Made by a program: the position numbers and the translations under genes
Assembly: GCA_017694875.1 (NCBI GenBank)
Contig: JADIMG010000033.1
Coordinates: forward strand, 1-64,000
Length of the DNA: 64,000 nucleotides
Direction of reading: 5' to 3'
From: Candidatus Gallipaludibacter merdavium
Lineage (GTDB): Bacteria > Bacteroidota > Bacteroidia > Bacteroidales > Paludibacteraceae
Notes under the pieces: model-generated
The model's input: the letters and a program-made list of their open reading frames with translations, nothing else
What the model was told of the DNA's origin: nothing
The model's database searches: none
Part shown: positions 29,949 through 39,227 of the stretch, in pieces
How the letters are laid out: each line of letters starts with the position of its first letter
How positions within the stretch are numbered: the stretch's first letter is position 1

Positions 29949-30614
29949 ATGGCAAAATACAGTAAAATAGAAGTTATCGCTGGCATGAAGGAAACGGGTA
30001 TGGTTCCTGTTTTCTATAGCGGCGATGTAGAAATAGCCAAGCAGGTGTTGAAGGCCTGCTATGATGGCGGTGTACGTGCCTTTGAGTTCACCAACCGTGG
30101 TGATTTCGCCCATGAGGTATTCGGTGAATTGGTGAAATATGCCAATAAGGAATTGCCCGGAATGATGGTGGGTGTAGGTTCTGTGGTTGACCCCGCAACA
30201 GCAGCGTTGTATCTGCAATTGGGTGCCAATTTTGTGGTAGGGCCTATGTTTAATCCGGAAATTGCCCCCATTTGTAACCGTCGTTTGGTTCCTTATTGTC
30301 CCGGATGCGGTACCGTATCTGAGATAGGCAAGGCTCAGGAATTGGGTTGTGATTTGTGCAAGGTGTTCCCGGGTGATGTACTGGGAGCTGCTTTTGTAAA
30401 AGGTTTGAGAGCCCCAATGCCATGGAGCCAGATTATGGTGACTGGTGGTGTGAAGCCGACCAAAGAGAATCTGGAGGCCTGGTTTAAGGCTGGTGTAACC
30501 TGTGTGGGTATGGGTAGCAATCTGTTTCCTAAAGATGTGATTGCTGCTGGCGAGTGGTCGAAGATTACAGAGTTGTGCAAGGCGGCTCTGGCAATCATAA
30601 AGGAAGTGAGATAA
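29949..30614 (+). CDS. eda: KDPG/KHG aldolase
   Basis: The 221-residue protein is a class I 2-keto-3-deoxy-6-phosphogluconate aldolase, splitting KDPG to pyruvate and glyceraldehyde 3-phosphate. The Schiff-base Lys lies in LCKVFPGD, and the upstream Glu in AFEFTNRG matches the family base. The product is slightly longer than the E. coli enzyme. It is the last catabolic enzyme of the cluster and is followed by a hairpin terminator at 30621-30662. Confidence 0.93.
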   Translation: MAKYSKIEVIAGMKETGMVPVFYSGDVEIAKQVLKACYDGGVRAFEFTNRGDFAHEVFGELVKYANKELPGMMVGVGSVVDPATAALYLQLGANFVVGPMFNPEIAPICNRRLVPYCPGCGTVSEIGKAQELGCDLCKVFPGDVLGAAFVKGLRAPMPWSQIMVTGGVKPTKENLEAWFKAGVTCVGMGSNLFPKDVIAAGEWSKITELCKAALAIIKEVR

Positions 30615-30620
30615 TTCTTT

Positions 30621-30662
30621 AGGTGCAGGATAGTATGAATTGCTGTCTTGCACCTTGCTTTT
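30621..30662 (+). terminator. Terminator or attenuator after eda
   Basis: A 12-bp stem with wobble pairs (AGGTGCA with TGCACCT at its base) is followed by a short T-rich stretch. The transporter gene begins about 50 bases further on, so partial read-through is likely. Confidence 0.6.
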
Positions 30663-30713
30663 AGTATTAACTTAGTCTGATACCATTGGTATAGGCATAA
30701 AAAGTATTTTTAC

Positions 30714-32186
30714 ATGACAAATTCAACATCAAAACAATTAATGACAAACTGGCGCTGGTGGATGTGTGTGTTGCTGTTTGTAGCAACAACTGTGAATTAC
30801 ATGGACCGTCAGGTATTGTCATTGACGTGGAAGGATTTTATTGCACCGGAGTTTCATTGGACAGATAGTAACTATGGAACGATTACAGCATTTTTCTCCA
30901 TTATATATGCTGTATGTATGTTGTTTGCCGGCAAATTTGTTGACTGGATGGGTACGAAAAAAGGTTATTTGTGGGCAATTGGCGTATGGTCAGCTGGTGC
31001 ATGTTTACACGCAGTATGTGGATGGTTGACAGTTCATATTGAAGGATATAAGTCTGTTGCTGCCATGACTGCTGTTGAAGCTGGGTCGGCTGCGGCTTTT
31101 GCTATTGCGACAACAAGTGTTTGGCTGTTTTTGGTTGCCCGTTGTATTCTGGCTTTAGGTGAAGCTGGTAACTTTCCCGCTGCCATTAAGGTTACTGCCG
31201 AATATTTCCCTAAAAAAGACCGTGCATTTGCCACTTCTATATTCAATGCAGGTGCATCAGTAGGTGCATTGGTTGCTCCCGCAACTATTCCGCTCTTGGC
31301 ACAATATTTCAAGGATAAAGGTGTAGGCGGTGGCTGGGAAATGGCTTTCCTGATTATTGGCGCATTGGGCTTTATTTGGATGGGATTTTGGGTGTTTATG
31401 TATGAACGTCCGGAGAAGTCACGCCATGTGAATAAAGCAGAGTTGGAATACATACATCAGGATGATGAAACAGTTGAAGAAAAGAAAGATATAACAAAAG
31501 AAGAAAAGGCGATTCCATTTTGGAAATGTTTTACATACCGTCAGACATGGTCATTTATCGTAGGTAAGTTCTTTACCGATGGTGTTTGGTGGTTCTATCT
31601 GTTCTGGGCTCCAGCTTATTTTTCTGACCAATATGGCTATACGTCCAGTTCAGGAATGGGTATGGCATTGATTATTACTTTATATGCTATCGTAACTGTT
31701 TTGTCCATTTTTGGCGGTTATCTTCCTAAATTGTTTGTGGAAAAGAAAGGTATGAACCCTTATAATGGCCGTATGTTGGCTATGCTGATTTTTGCGTTCT
31801 TGCCATTACCTGCTTTGTTAGCACAAAGTGCTGGTACTGTTTCTGTATGGTGGCCGGCAATTATTATTGGCTTGGCAGGAGCAGGACACCAGGCATGGTC
31901 AGCTAACCTTTTCTCCACGATTGGAGATATGTTCCCCAAATCTGCTATTGCAACAATTACTGGTATTGGTGGTATGGCTGGTGGTGTTGGCTCTTTCTTG
32001 ATTAACAAGGGGGCAGGTGCGTTGTTCACTTTCTCTGAAAATCAGGGTGCAGCATTCCAGTTTATGGGATTTGAAGGTAAGGAAGCTGGCTATATGATAA
32101 TTTTCTGTATATGTGCAGTGGCTTATTTGATTGCATGGCTTATTATGAAAGCATTGGTGCCTAAGTATAAACCTATTGAGGCATAA
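30714..32186 (+). CDS. exuT: Hexuronate transporter, MFS family
   Basis: The 490-residue permease has about 12 membrane segments and the anion:cation symporter signature VNYMDRQVLSLTW near residue 28, together with WMGTKKGYLWAIGVW and AEYFPKKDRAFATSIFNAGASVG. These identify the ExuT-type branch that takes up glucuronate and galacturonate. Clustering with uxaC, kdgK and eda supports that substrate. Between helices 6 and 7 lies a charged cytoplasmic loop (EEKKDITKEEK). A strong hairpin follows at 32201-32246. Confidence 0.88.
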   Translation: MTNSTSKQLMTNWRWWMCVLLFVATTVNYMDRQVLSLTWKDFIAPEFHWTDSNYGTITAFFSIIYAVCMLFAGKFVDWMGTKKGYLWAIGVWSAGACLHAVCGWLTVHIEGYKSVAAMTAVEAGSAAAFAIATTSVWLFLVARCILALGEAGNFPAAIKVTAEYFPKKDRAFATSIFNAGASVGALVAPATIPLLAQYFKDKGVGGGWEMAFLIIGALGFIWMGFWVFMYERPEKSRHVNKAELEYIHQDDETVEEKKDITKEEKAIPFWKCFTYRQTWSFIVGKFFTDGVWWFYLFWAPAYFSDQYGYTSSSGMGMALIITLYAIVTVLSIFGGYLPKLFVEKKGMNPYNGRMLAMLIFAFLPLPALLAQSAGTVSVWWPAIIIGLAGAGHQAWSANLFSTIGDMFPKSAIATITGIGGMAGGVGSFLINKGAGALFTFSENQGAAFQFMGFEGKEAGYMIIFCICAVAYLIAWLIMKALVPKYKPIEA

Positions 32187-32200
32187 GTGTCATGATGATA

Positions 32201-32246
32201 ATACAATTAGGGCTGACTTTGTTAAAGAGGTCAGCCCTAATTGTAT
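32201..32246. terminator. Bidirectional hairpin between convergent genes
   Basis: A perfect 17-base inverted repeat (32201-32217 with 32230-32246) encloses a 12-base loop between exuT and the opposing SDR gene. There is no long T tract, but the stem is strong enough to stop transcription or protect 3' ends in both directions. Confidence 0.8.
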
Positions 32247-32300
32247 GTTAAGTTTCTGTGTACAGGTATCGCTTCCTTTTCTCATTCAAGAGAAATGTTT

Positions 32301-33062
32301 TTATCGTGCAACTAATCCACCATCAACGAGATAGTGTCCGCCTGTGCAGAAACTGGATGCGTCTGATGCCAAGAAATAGATGACCTCGGCTACCTCTTTG
32401 GGTTCACCAGCAGACCCACGTGCGTATAATGCATTTTCGGCTTTCCAATAATCTTCTATGTCACAATTGTTTACTTTGGCAAAGTCAGCAAAAAGATTGT
32501 CAACCAGTGGTGTTCGTATTGTACCTGCGCAAACCGCATTTACCCGAATGTTTTTAGATCCAAGATCAATGGATAAGCTGCGGGTTATTTGTCCTAAAGC
32601 GCCTTTGGTTAAACCATAGGCAAAACTATTGGGTTTACCGACAAACCATTGGTCAGAGGCGTTGATAACAATTGTACCACCTCCTTTTTCTATAACGTAA
32701 GGTACAGCTTCGCGTAAAGTGTTGACTGTTCCGTAAATATTGGTTTGAATCATCAAATCCAATTCTTCGTCTTTGATGTCAAGTAAAGTATTGCAGCGGT
32801 GTATGCCAGCATTGGCAACAATGCTGTCTAAAGAGCCGAATTTCTTAACAATTGCTTCTACAGCATGTTTAATGTCAGAGCGCTTCTTTGTATCACCCTC
32901 AATAAATAGCAGATGCTGGTCATTTGAAAGCTTGTTGACTAGCTTTGTAGCTGCCTTAACATTGATATCCATGAACCCAACATTCCATCCTTGGGCTATG
33001 AATTTTTCAACAGAGGCCGCTCCAATACCAGTCGAGCCTCCGGTAATAAATACTGTTTTCAT
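32301..33062 (-). CDS. Short-chain dehydrogenase/reductase
   Basis: Start chosen at the ATG at 33062, giving 253 residues that begin KTVFITGGSTGIGAAS with the dinucleotide-binding TGxxxGIG; the upstream in-frame extension looks non-coding. NAG (VANAG), the Ser in INASDQW and the YGLTK motif complete the catalytic set. The DGG near the C-terminus is typical of classical SDRs. Its position beside the uronate cluster could mean a uronate-reductase-like activity, but it lies on the opposite strand behind a terminator, so this is speculative. Confidence 0.9.
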   Translation of the reverse strand: MKTVFITGGSTGIGAASVEKFIAQGWNVGFMDINVKAATKLVNKLSNDQHLLFIEGDTKKRSDIKHAVEAIVKKFGSLDSIVANAGIHRCNTLLDIKDEELDLMIQTNIYGTVNTLREAVPYVIEKGGGTIVINASDQWFVGKPNSFAYGLTKGALGQITRSLSIDLGSKNIRVNAVCAGTIRTPLVDNLFADFAKVNNCDIEDYWKAENALYARGSAGEPKEVAEVIYFLASDASSFCTGGHYLVDGGLVAR

Positions 33063-33320
33063 AATATGTGATTTTGATATGAGTAATAAAAATCTTTTGT
33101 AAGCTTGGTAAAGATAAGAAGAAAGTCTGAAAAATATATATCGTGCAAGAAAAAAGAGCTTCTTCTCTTTACTCTCAAGCATAAGTGCATGTGTAATGCA
33201 TATTATGAGGATATTTATTGTAAAGTTCTAAGACTGAATTGTGTCTGCCGGAAAAGGTAGTGAATGTTACTTACGAAAGACTTTGTTTTGCTTTCTTTTT
33301 GTAGGGTTTTTCTGTTCGGA

Positions 33321-33352
33321 TTTGGCAGTTACGTGAAAAAAATGTACTTTTG
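33321..33352 (+). promoter_or_regulatory. Promoter of the SRP RNA
   Basis: TTTG at 33321-33324, a 20-base spacer and TACTTTTG at 33345-33352 are an exact consensus match. Transcription should begin at about 33357, the first base of the SRP RNA stem. Confidence 0.8.
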
Positions 33353-33356
33353 CACT

Positions 33357-33460
33357 GGGTAAGTCCTACACGACCAGCTCCCTCTGAACTCCCCCAGGGT
33401 CTGACCGCAGCAAGGGTAGGAGGTTGTAGCGGTGCGATGTAGTAAGCTTACCCTTTTTTT
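33357..33460 (+). ncRNA. ffs: Signal recognition particle RNA, small bacterial type
   Basis: The roughly 97-base RNA is closed by GGGTAAG (33357-33363) pairing with CTTACCC (33447-33453), followed by seven T's as terminator. The internal CTCCCCCAGGGTCTGACC and GCAGCAAGGGTA stretches correspond to the conserved apical domain of bacterial SRP RNA that binds Ffh. It guides ribosomes making membrane proteins to the translocase. murI starts only six bases after the T tract. Confidence 0.85.
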
Positions 33461-33466
33461 GTAAGT

Positions 33467-34297
33467 ATGAGACGCAATTCACCCATAGGCATATTTGATT
33501 CAGGATATGGAGGCTTGACAATATTGGAGCAGATACGCAAACGTTTGCCCCAATATGATTATTTGTATTTTGGAGATAATGCCCGTACTCCCTACGGAAC
33601 ACGTTCTTTTGAGGTGGTCTATCATTATACGCTTCAATGTGTGGAACAGATGTTTGCTATGGGATGCGAGTTGGTGATTCTTGCATGCAATACGGCATCG
33701 GCTAAAGCACTTCGTAGCATACAGCAACGGGATTTGCCTCATATTGCTCCCGAACGGCGTGTATTGGGGGTAATTCGGCCTACAGTGGAAGTGATAGGGC
33801 AGATAACAAAAACAAATCATGTCGGCTTGTTGGCAACTCCAGGAACGGTTCAGTCAGACTCTTACCGTATTGAGATAGAAAAGTATTATCCGTCAGTTGT
33901 GCTCCACTCGGAAGCATGTCCCATGTGGGTGCCGCTTATTGAGAATAATGAACATCTGTCAGAAGGGGCGGACTATTTTGTCAAGAAGTATTTGGATGCC
34001 TTATTGGGAAAAGACGGTATGATTGACACGGTAATTCTCGGTTGTACGCACTATCCCTTGTTATTGGGCAAGATACGGAAATATGCCCCTGCCTCAGTCC
34101 GTTTTTTGTCACAGGGAGAGATTGTTGCGGAGAGTTTGGCTGATTATCTTGTGCGTCACCCGGAAATGGAGGAAAGATGTTCGTTAGGCGCATTTTGTTC
34201 CTATTTTACGACAGAATCGGTTGATAAATTTTCGGCTTCGGCCAGCATTTTTCTTCGTGAGGATATAAAAGTATCTCATGTAGACCTTGGTGTATAA
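33467..34297 (+). CDS. murI: Glutamate racemase
   Basis: The 276-residue enzyme makes D-glutamate for peptidoglycan. It starts MRRNSPIGIFDSGYGGLTIL, and the two catalytic Cys are visible in LACNTASA and LGCTHYPLL. The start lies directly after the SRP RNA terminator, and no separate promoter fits in between, so expression must come from read-through or from a promoter inside ffs. A short DUF4250 gene follows after three bases. Confidence 0.96.
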   Translation: MRRNSPIGIFDSGYGGLTILEQIRKRLPQYDYLYFGDNARTPYGTRSFEVVYHYTLQCVEQMFAMGCELVILACNTASAKALRSIQQRDLPHIAPERRVLGVIRPTVEVIGQITKTNHVGLLATPGTVQSDSYRIEIEKYYPSVVLHSEACPMWVPLIENNEHLSEGADYFVKKYLDALLGKDGMIDTVILGCTHYPLLLGKIRKYAPASVRFLSQGEIVAESLADYLVRHPEMEERCSLGAFCSYFTTESVDKFSASASIFLREDIKVSHVDLGV

Positions 34298-34300
34298 GTT

Positions 34301-34483
34301 ATGAATGAAACATTACCATCAGACCCATTTGTATTGCTGAGTTATGTGAATACGCAGTTACGTGATGTTTATCCGAATCTGGATGAAATGTGTGCAAGTA
34401 TGGGTTTGGATAAATCTGTCCTTGTAAGAAAACTGGCAGATGCCGGCTTTTCCTATGATGAACCCAATAACCGTTTTTGGTAA
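34301..34483 (+). CDS. DUF4250 family protein
   Basis: The 60-residue protein reads LPSDPFVLLSYVNTQLRD, then a helical LDEMCASMGLDKSVLVRKL part, and ends SYDEPNNRFW. This matches DUF4250, small proteins of unknown function found in gut Firmicutes and Bacteroidota. The middle resembles a helix-turn-helix. It probably shares the murI transcript. It converges with dnaG with only four bases between the stop codons and no visible terminator. Confidence 0.8.
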   Translation: MNETLPSDPFVLLSYVNTQLRDVYPNLDEMCASMGLDKSVLVRKLADAGFSYDEPNNRFW

Positions 34484-34487
34484 GATA

Positions 34488-36482
34488 TTATAGTTTGTTG
34501 ATTACTCTATCGCCCAAACTTTTGGCCAAATCTCTTTTGATGGTATTGAGTGCATCACAATAATCCATCAATTCCTTGATTTTTGACATGTCTTCTTTTT
34601 GTTCGCAGGCATGTTTGAGTTTAAGTACGGTTTGTCTGATATGCTCCTCCAATAAACTGTTTTTCAGTTCTAATATAAGACGTGGAACAAGTTCATAGAG
34701 GCGGTCGGCGTCAGTCGGTATTTCCACTTCCTTTATTTTTGCATTTTCCGATACCTGAAAGCGGTAATGGATTTTGCTCAGCGTATACTTTTCTGTGATG
34801 AGGTTGATGGCCAATTGGCTAAGTGCAGAGTTGGGGTGAAATTTGAAAAATTTCTCTGCAATAAAATCTGTATCGTGTTGATGTTGTCTGTATTCCTCTA
34901 TAAATTCATTGTAAAGAGGGTTTTCGAAAACGATATGGTCGATTCCCAGTTCTTGGAGGATAAATTCTCCAACCGTCTGGTTGGAGCCGTCCTCAAGGGA
35001 GAATAATGTCCTTTCTCCATAGCGTACCATGACTTTCAGTAGATTGCGTGTTTCTGTATCCACCACGGAACCTGACAATAGGCTGGTTTCGCTGTTGACA
35101 CTGTTGGCGGAATCTTGGGCTGTCTTGTTTTCTGTTGTTGAGAGTGTTTGGTGCTGTGCTTTGTTTTGTTCTTCCTTCTTTTGGCGGTTGATTTTGTTGA
35201 TGGCATTTACCAATACTTCTTCATTGATATCGAGAAGGGTGCTGCAGTCTTTTATGTATACTTGGCGTACAATATTGTTAGGTATTATGGCAATGCTTCT
35301 GACTACATCCTGAATCAGACCCGCCCGTTTGATTGGGTCATTTCCGGCTTCGTCCAGCAGCAGGTTGGTTTTAAAACGTATGAAATCAGTCTGATGAGCT
35401 TCTACGTATGAGATAAATTCCGATGCATTTTGCTTGCGTGAAAAGGAATCAGGGTCTTCACCGTCAGGTAGCAGCAAAACCTTGATGTTCAGTCCTTCTT
35501 CCAGCAGCAAGTCAATACCTCGTATGGAGGCTTTAATTCCAGCTGCATCTCCGTCATAGAGGATGGTGACGTTGTTGGTAAAGCGGTGTATCAGTTTAAT
35601 TTGTCCTGTCGTAAGTGAAGTTCCTGAAGAAGCTACCACATTTTCTATGCCTGCTTGATGCATGGAAATAACGTCAGTATATCCTTCTACCAAATAACAG
35701 CAGTCTTTTTTTACAATGGCATGTTTGGCAAAGTATATTCCATATAGCTCATTGCTTTTATGATAGATTTCTGATTCGGGCGAATTGACGTATTTGGCTG
35801 TCTTCTCAGTCTTTTTCAGTACGCGTCCGCCAAAAGCAACAACTTTTCCAGATAATGTATGTACGGGGAAAATGACCCGACCTCTGAAACGGTCTGTCAG
35901 TTGTCCGTTATCTTGTTGCATGCAAAGCCCCGTCTTTACCAAGTATTCTTTCTTGTAACCGGCTTTCAGTGCCGCTTGAGCAAATGCGTCTCTTTGGTCC
36001 AGACTGTATCCTAACTGGAATTTTTCAATAATGTCATCCCGAAAGCCTCTTTCATGAAAATAGCCCAGACCGATGACTTTCCCGTCTGGATGTTCTTTTA
36101 GCTGTTGGGTAAAATATTTTTGGGCATAGCTGTTTACGATATACATGCTTTCCCTGTCGTTCTGTTGTGCTAATTCTTCACTGGAAAGTTCACGCTCACG
36201 TATCTCTATATTGTATTTCTTGGCAACGATTTTGAGCGCTTCAGTGAAACTTACCTGTTCTATTTCCATGATAAAATGAACCGCATTGCCGCCCTTGCCA
36301 CAGCCGAAACATTTAAAAATGCCTTTGGCGGGAGAGACTGTGAAAGAACCGGTTTTTTCATCATGAAACGGACACAAACCTATCAGATTTACTCCACGTT
36401 TCTTGAGGCTGACATAATCAGAAACAACTTCCTCTATGCGGGCCGTGTCCATGATGCGTGCTATGGTTGCAGAATCGATCAT
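34488..36482 (-). CDS. dnaG: DNA primase
   Basis: The 664-residue primase synthesises RNA primers for replication. It has the N-terminal zinc-binding CHC2 domain (CPFHDEKTGSFTVSPAKG then KCFGCGKGG), the TOPRIM core with YLVEGYTDVISMHQ and YDGDAAG, and a helical C-terminal domain that binds the DnaB helicase. Its ATG overlaps the stop of the upstream TonB-dependent receptor gene as ATGA, so its translation is coupled to an outer membrane receptor, an unexpected pairing. Confidence 0.97.
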   Translation of the reverse strand: MIDSATIARIMDTARIEEVVSDYVSLKKRGVNLIGLCPFHDEKTGSFTVSPAKGIFKCFGCGKGGNAVHFIMEIEQVSFTEALKIVAKKYNIEIRERELSSEELAQQNDRESMYIVNSYAQKYFTQQLKEHPDGKVIGLGYFHERGFRDDIIEKFQLGYSLDQRDAFAQAALKAGYKKEYLVKTGLCMQQDNGQLTDRFRGRVIFPVHTLSGKVVAFGGRVLKKTEKTAKYVNSPESEIYHKSNELYGIYFAKHAIVKKDCCYLVEGYTDVISMHQAGIENVVASSGTSLTTGQIKLIHRFTNNVTILYDGDAAGIKASIRGIDLLLEEGLNIKVLLLPDGEDPDSFSRKQNASEFISYVEAHQTDFIRFKTNLLLDEAGNDPIKRAGLIQDVVRSIAIIPNNIVRQVYIKDCSTLLDINEEVLVNAINKINRQKKEEQNKAQHQTLSTTENKTAQDSANSVNSETSLLSGSVVDTETRNLLKVMVRYGERTLFSLEDGSNQTVGEFILQELGIDHIVFENPLYNEFIEEYRQHQHDTDFIAEKFFKFHPNSALSQLAINLITEKYTLSKIHYRFQVSENAKIKEVEIPTDADRLYELVPRLILELKNSLLEEHIRQTVLKLKHACEQKEDMSKIKELMDYCDALNTIKRDLAKSLGDRVINKL

Positions 36483-38953
36483 TTCAAGTCTATAGTTAGT
36501 CTAACGTTAAACATAATACCAGTTAAATAGTTTGGTACAGCCAACTGTTGGTTATAGACGTCTGTTACCCAATAATAGGAATTGACGTTTTTAAAATTCA
36601 GAAGGTTGAATATTTCAGCGTGAATCCAAAAACTTTCGATATGACGTGCCCATGGTTTTTGCATGAATTTGTCCGTATCGCTCATCAATACGCGTGAACC
36701 GCCGATGTCCACACGCCGGTAAGCCGGCATTCTGAAAACAGAACGGAAAGATGGGTTGCGTGGGGCTCCAAAGGGCAAACCATCTGCCCAAATAAAACGT
36801 AGATGAAGTTTGTATTTCGGATTATTGGGCAAATAGTCTTGGAAAAACATGGAAAAATTATAGCGTTGCTCGTTGGGTCGGGGAAGCCATTCGAGATTGT
36901 CATTCAACAGGTCTTCTTTTGATTGCATCAAGGAAAGGCTTATCCAAGAATCTGCACCAGGAACGAGTTCGCCATATAATTTGAAGTCGATGCCGGCTGT
37001 GTAGGCCCGTGCATCATTTTCACCCGAATAGCGTACTCTTACATTATCTACAGTATAGGAAATGACTCTGTCCATGTATTTGTAATACAATTCAGAGGTG
37101 AATTTAAAGGGCCTTCCCCATGCGCGGAAGTAATAGTCGCCTCCCAATACAACATGTACGGAACGTTGAGCTTTAATGTCATGGTTTAATGTCACGGAAG
37201 TGACGCCGTAAGAATCGGTGATTGTATCACGCATTTCCTTGTAAAAGGGTGACTGGTAGTAAATACCCGTTGCCAATCTAAAGCCGAAGTCTCTTTTCCA
37301 TCCTGGCAGATAGGAGATAGAAGCGCGTGGGCTCAGCAGAAATTCTTTATTGAATGTCCAGTAATTTCCTCTTATACCTCCCGTTAGTGATATAGTGCCC
37401 GCTTCCGTTATCCATTTGTGTGAATCCTGCACATAGCCTTGAAAACGAAAACTGCTCAGTTGGTTGGTTCCCTTCATGCTGTAATACAGGTCAACCACAT
37501 TAGGGTTGGTTGTCGGCAATGAATATCCGACAGAGTCACGCCATTCCCATTCACTGATTTGGTCCTGAATCATTTCACTTTGTGCCGATATACCCCAACT
37601 CAGCTGGTTGTTACCTGATTTATAGTTGCCGTTATGTGATAATGTGATAACTGCAGCATTTAATTGATTGCGTGCGTGTTCATGATAGGTACCTACACCC
37701 AGCAGTGCTCCTTCCTTGTTTTCCTCTTCGGTAGTAGCTTCTTGTTCTGACAGCAGATATTCCCCTGTAATGTCATAGGTCTCTTGTTCATTGGTATAAA
37801 ATCCCGATAGATTAAATCCGATGTTGAGTTTTTTGTTGGGTTTATATGTGGCGCCAAATGCACCGAAAGCAGTTTGGAAACGGTCGCTTTCTTGCCCGTT
37901 GAAATAAATCATTAATTTTCTGGCCATTTGATAGGTGCCAAAAGTGGTTTCCCTTTCAGTGGGTATAAATCGGTAGGAGTTTTGGGAAAAGTTCCCCAAG
38001 AACGACAATTCCCATTTTTCACTGATTTTTCCCGTCATGTAGGTTTGGTAATCCACAAACCATGGCTTGTATTCTCCTTGTGTATCAAGGGTTCCCAGCA
38101 AATATTGGGCGGTTTTGTAACGGATGCCATGCATTTGTGTGAAGCGTTCGTTGCCCGTACCTACATATGCACTTGCTCCCAATAGACTGAGGGATGCGCT
38201 TGCTTCAAACTCTTTGGGCTTTTTGTAGGTAATGTCCAGTACAGATGACATCTTATCTCCATATTTGGCATCATATCCTCCGGCAGAAAACGAAACATTT
38301 GATACCATCTCTGGATTGACAAAACTAAGTCCTTCTTGTTGTCCAGAACGTATGAGTAAGGGTCTATAAACTTCTATTCCATTAACATAAACGCTGTTTT
38401 CGTCAAAATTACCGCCTCTTACAGAGTATTGCGAACTTAATTCATTCGTTTGGCTGACACCGGCAAAGGTAATGAGAAGCGATTCGATACTTCCTCCTGT
38501 AGCATCTGGCACCATGCGCACTTGTTCTGCTTCCATACGTTCCATTGTGCCAATCTGTTTATGGTGGGCACGTATCTCTACGCCGCTTAATGCTGTGGCT
38601 TCCGATTGCAGCTCTACAGATATTTGAATGACGCGTTGGTCTGGCAGAAAGGTATGCTCGATGGTTTTATATCCGAGCATGGAGTATACAATGGTAATCG
38701 AGTCGTTCGTTTCCAATTGCAAGTCATAATAGCCGTTTTTGTTGGTAGTGGTACCTATAGTACTGCCTTTAGCGTAAACGTTGGCATATTCTATTCCCCG
38801 GTTATCGGTATCTATCACATAACCATAGATTCTTACTTTACGTAATTCTGCTGATGTGAATTGGATACAGAAAAAATGCATAATAAACAACAACGGCAAG
38901 GCAATTTGCCATGGTTGCAATTTATTGTATATGTGGTGTGGTAATGTTTTCAA
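36479..38953 (-). CDS. TonB-dependent outer membrane receptor
   Basis: The 824-residue product has a signal peptide (to about residue 35), a carboxypeptidase-regulatory-like beta-sandwich (about 40-120, GYVIDTDNRGIEYANVYAKG), a plug domain with YSVRGGNFDENSVYVNGIEV and a C-terminal beta-barrel. It is not accompanied by a SusD gene, so it may take up a cofactor, metal complex or peptide; the ligand is unknown. The start is probably the TTG at 38953: an in-frame TGA lies two codons upstream, and the first internal ATG would remove half the signal peptide. A promoter fits at 38988-39018. Confidence 0.87.
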   Translation of the reverse strand: MKTLPHHIYNKLQPWQIALPLLFIMHFFCIQFTSAELRKVRIYGYVIDTDNRGIEYANVYAKGSTIGTTTNKNGYYDLQLETNDSITIVYSMLGYKTIEHTFLPDQRVIQISVELQSEATALSGVEIRAHHKQIGTMERMEAEQVRMVPDATGGSIESLLITFAGVSQTNELSSQYSVRGGNFDENSVYVNGIEVYRPLLIRSGQQEGLSFVNPEMVSNVSFSAGGYDAKYGDKMSSVLDITYKKPKEFEASASLSLLGASAYVGTGNERFTQMHGIRYKTAQYLLGTLDTQGEYKPWFVDYQTYMTGKISEKWELSFLGNFSQNSYRFIPTERETTFGTYQMARKLMIYFNGQESDRFQTAFGAFGATYKPNKKLNIGFNLSGFYTNEQETYDITGEYLLSEQEATTEEENKEGALLGVGTYHEHARNQLNAAVITLSHNGNYKSGNNQLSWGISAQSEMIQDQISEWEWRDSVGYSLPTTNPNVVDLYYSMKGTNQLSSFRFQGYVQDSHKWITEAGTISLTGGIRGNYWTFNKEFLLSPRASISYLPGWKRDFGFRLATGIYYQSPFYKEMRDTITDSYGVTSVTLNHDIKAQRSVHVVLGGDYYFRAWGRPFKFTSELYYKYMDRVISYTVDNVRVRYSGENDARAYTAGIDFKLYGELVPGADSWISLSLMQSKEDLLNDNLEWLPRPNEQRYNFSMFFQDYLPNNPKYKLHLRFIWADGLPFGAPRNPSFRSVFRMPAYRRVDIGGSRVLMSDTDKFMQKPWARHIESFWIHAEIFNLLNFKNVNSYYWVTDVYNQQLAVPNYLTGIMFNVRLTIDLK

Positions 38954-38987
38954 TCTTCAGTATAGCCTTCTTGTCAAATAGAGATTG

Positions 38988-39018
38988 CAAAGTTACGTTC
39001 TTTTGCTTGGCTGACAAA
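38988..39018 (-). promoter_or_regulatory. Promoter of the receptor-dnaG unit
   Basis: On the minus strand TTTG (39018-39015), a 19-base spacer and TAACTTTG (38995-38988) match the consensus. No other promoter was seen for dnaG. Confidence 0.7.
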
Positions 39019-39177
39019 ATTATATTTTCCAATATATGCAAAAGTATTTCACAGAGCTATTCATGATGTCACTTTGTTTCTTTTTATTATGGTTGGATTT
39101 GTGAAACGAGGGATGCTTTTGAGATGGCAATATTTGTATTTCTGGGCTTTATACGCGGTATTTTTGTTAAATATGGA

Positions 39178-39208
39178 TTGCAACAATGAGGATTTTGTTG
39201 TAATTTTG
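39178..39208 (+). promoter_or_regulatory. Promoter of yjjPB
   Basis: TTG at 39178-39180, a 20-base spacer and TAATTTTG at 39201-39208 lie 20 bases before the first gene. Confidence 0.65.
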
Positions 39209-39227
39209 CGCCCCAAAAGTAAGCAGT

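Noticed and set aside
32301..33062. SDR as a confirmed uronate enzyme
   Set aside because: It is on the opposite strand and separated by a strong terminator; context alone is not enough.
33063..33182. 40-codon extension of the SDR gene
   Set aside because: The dinucleotide-binding motif normally lies within the first 15 residues; the ATG at 33062 satisfies this.
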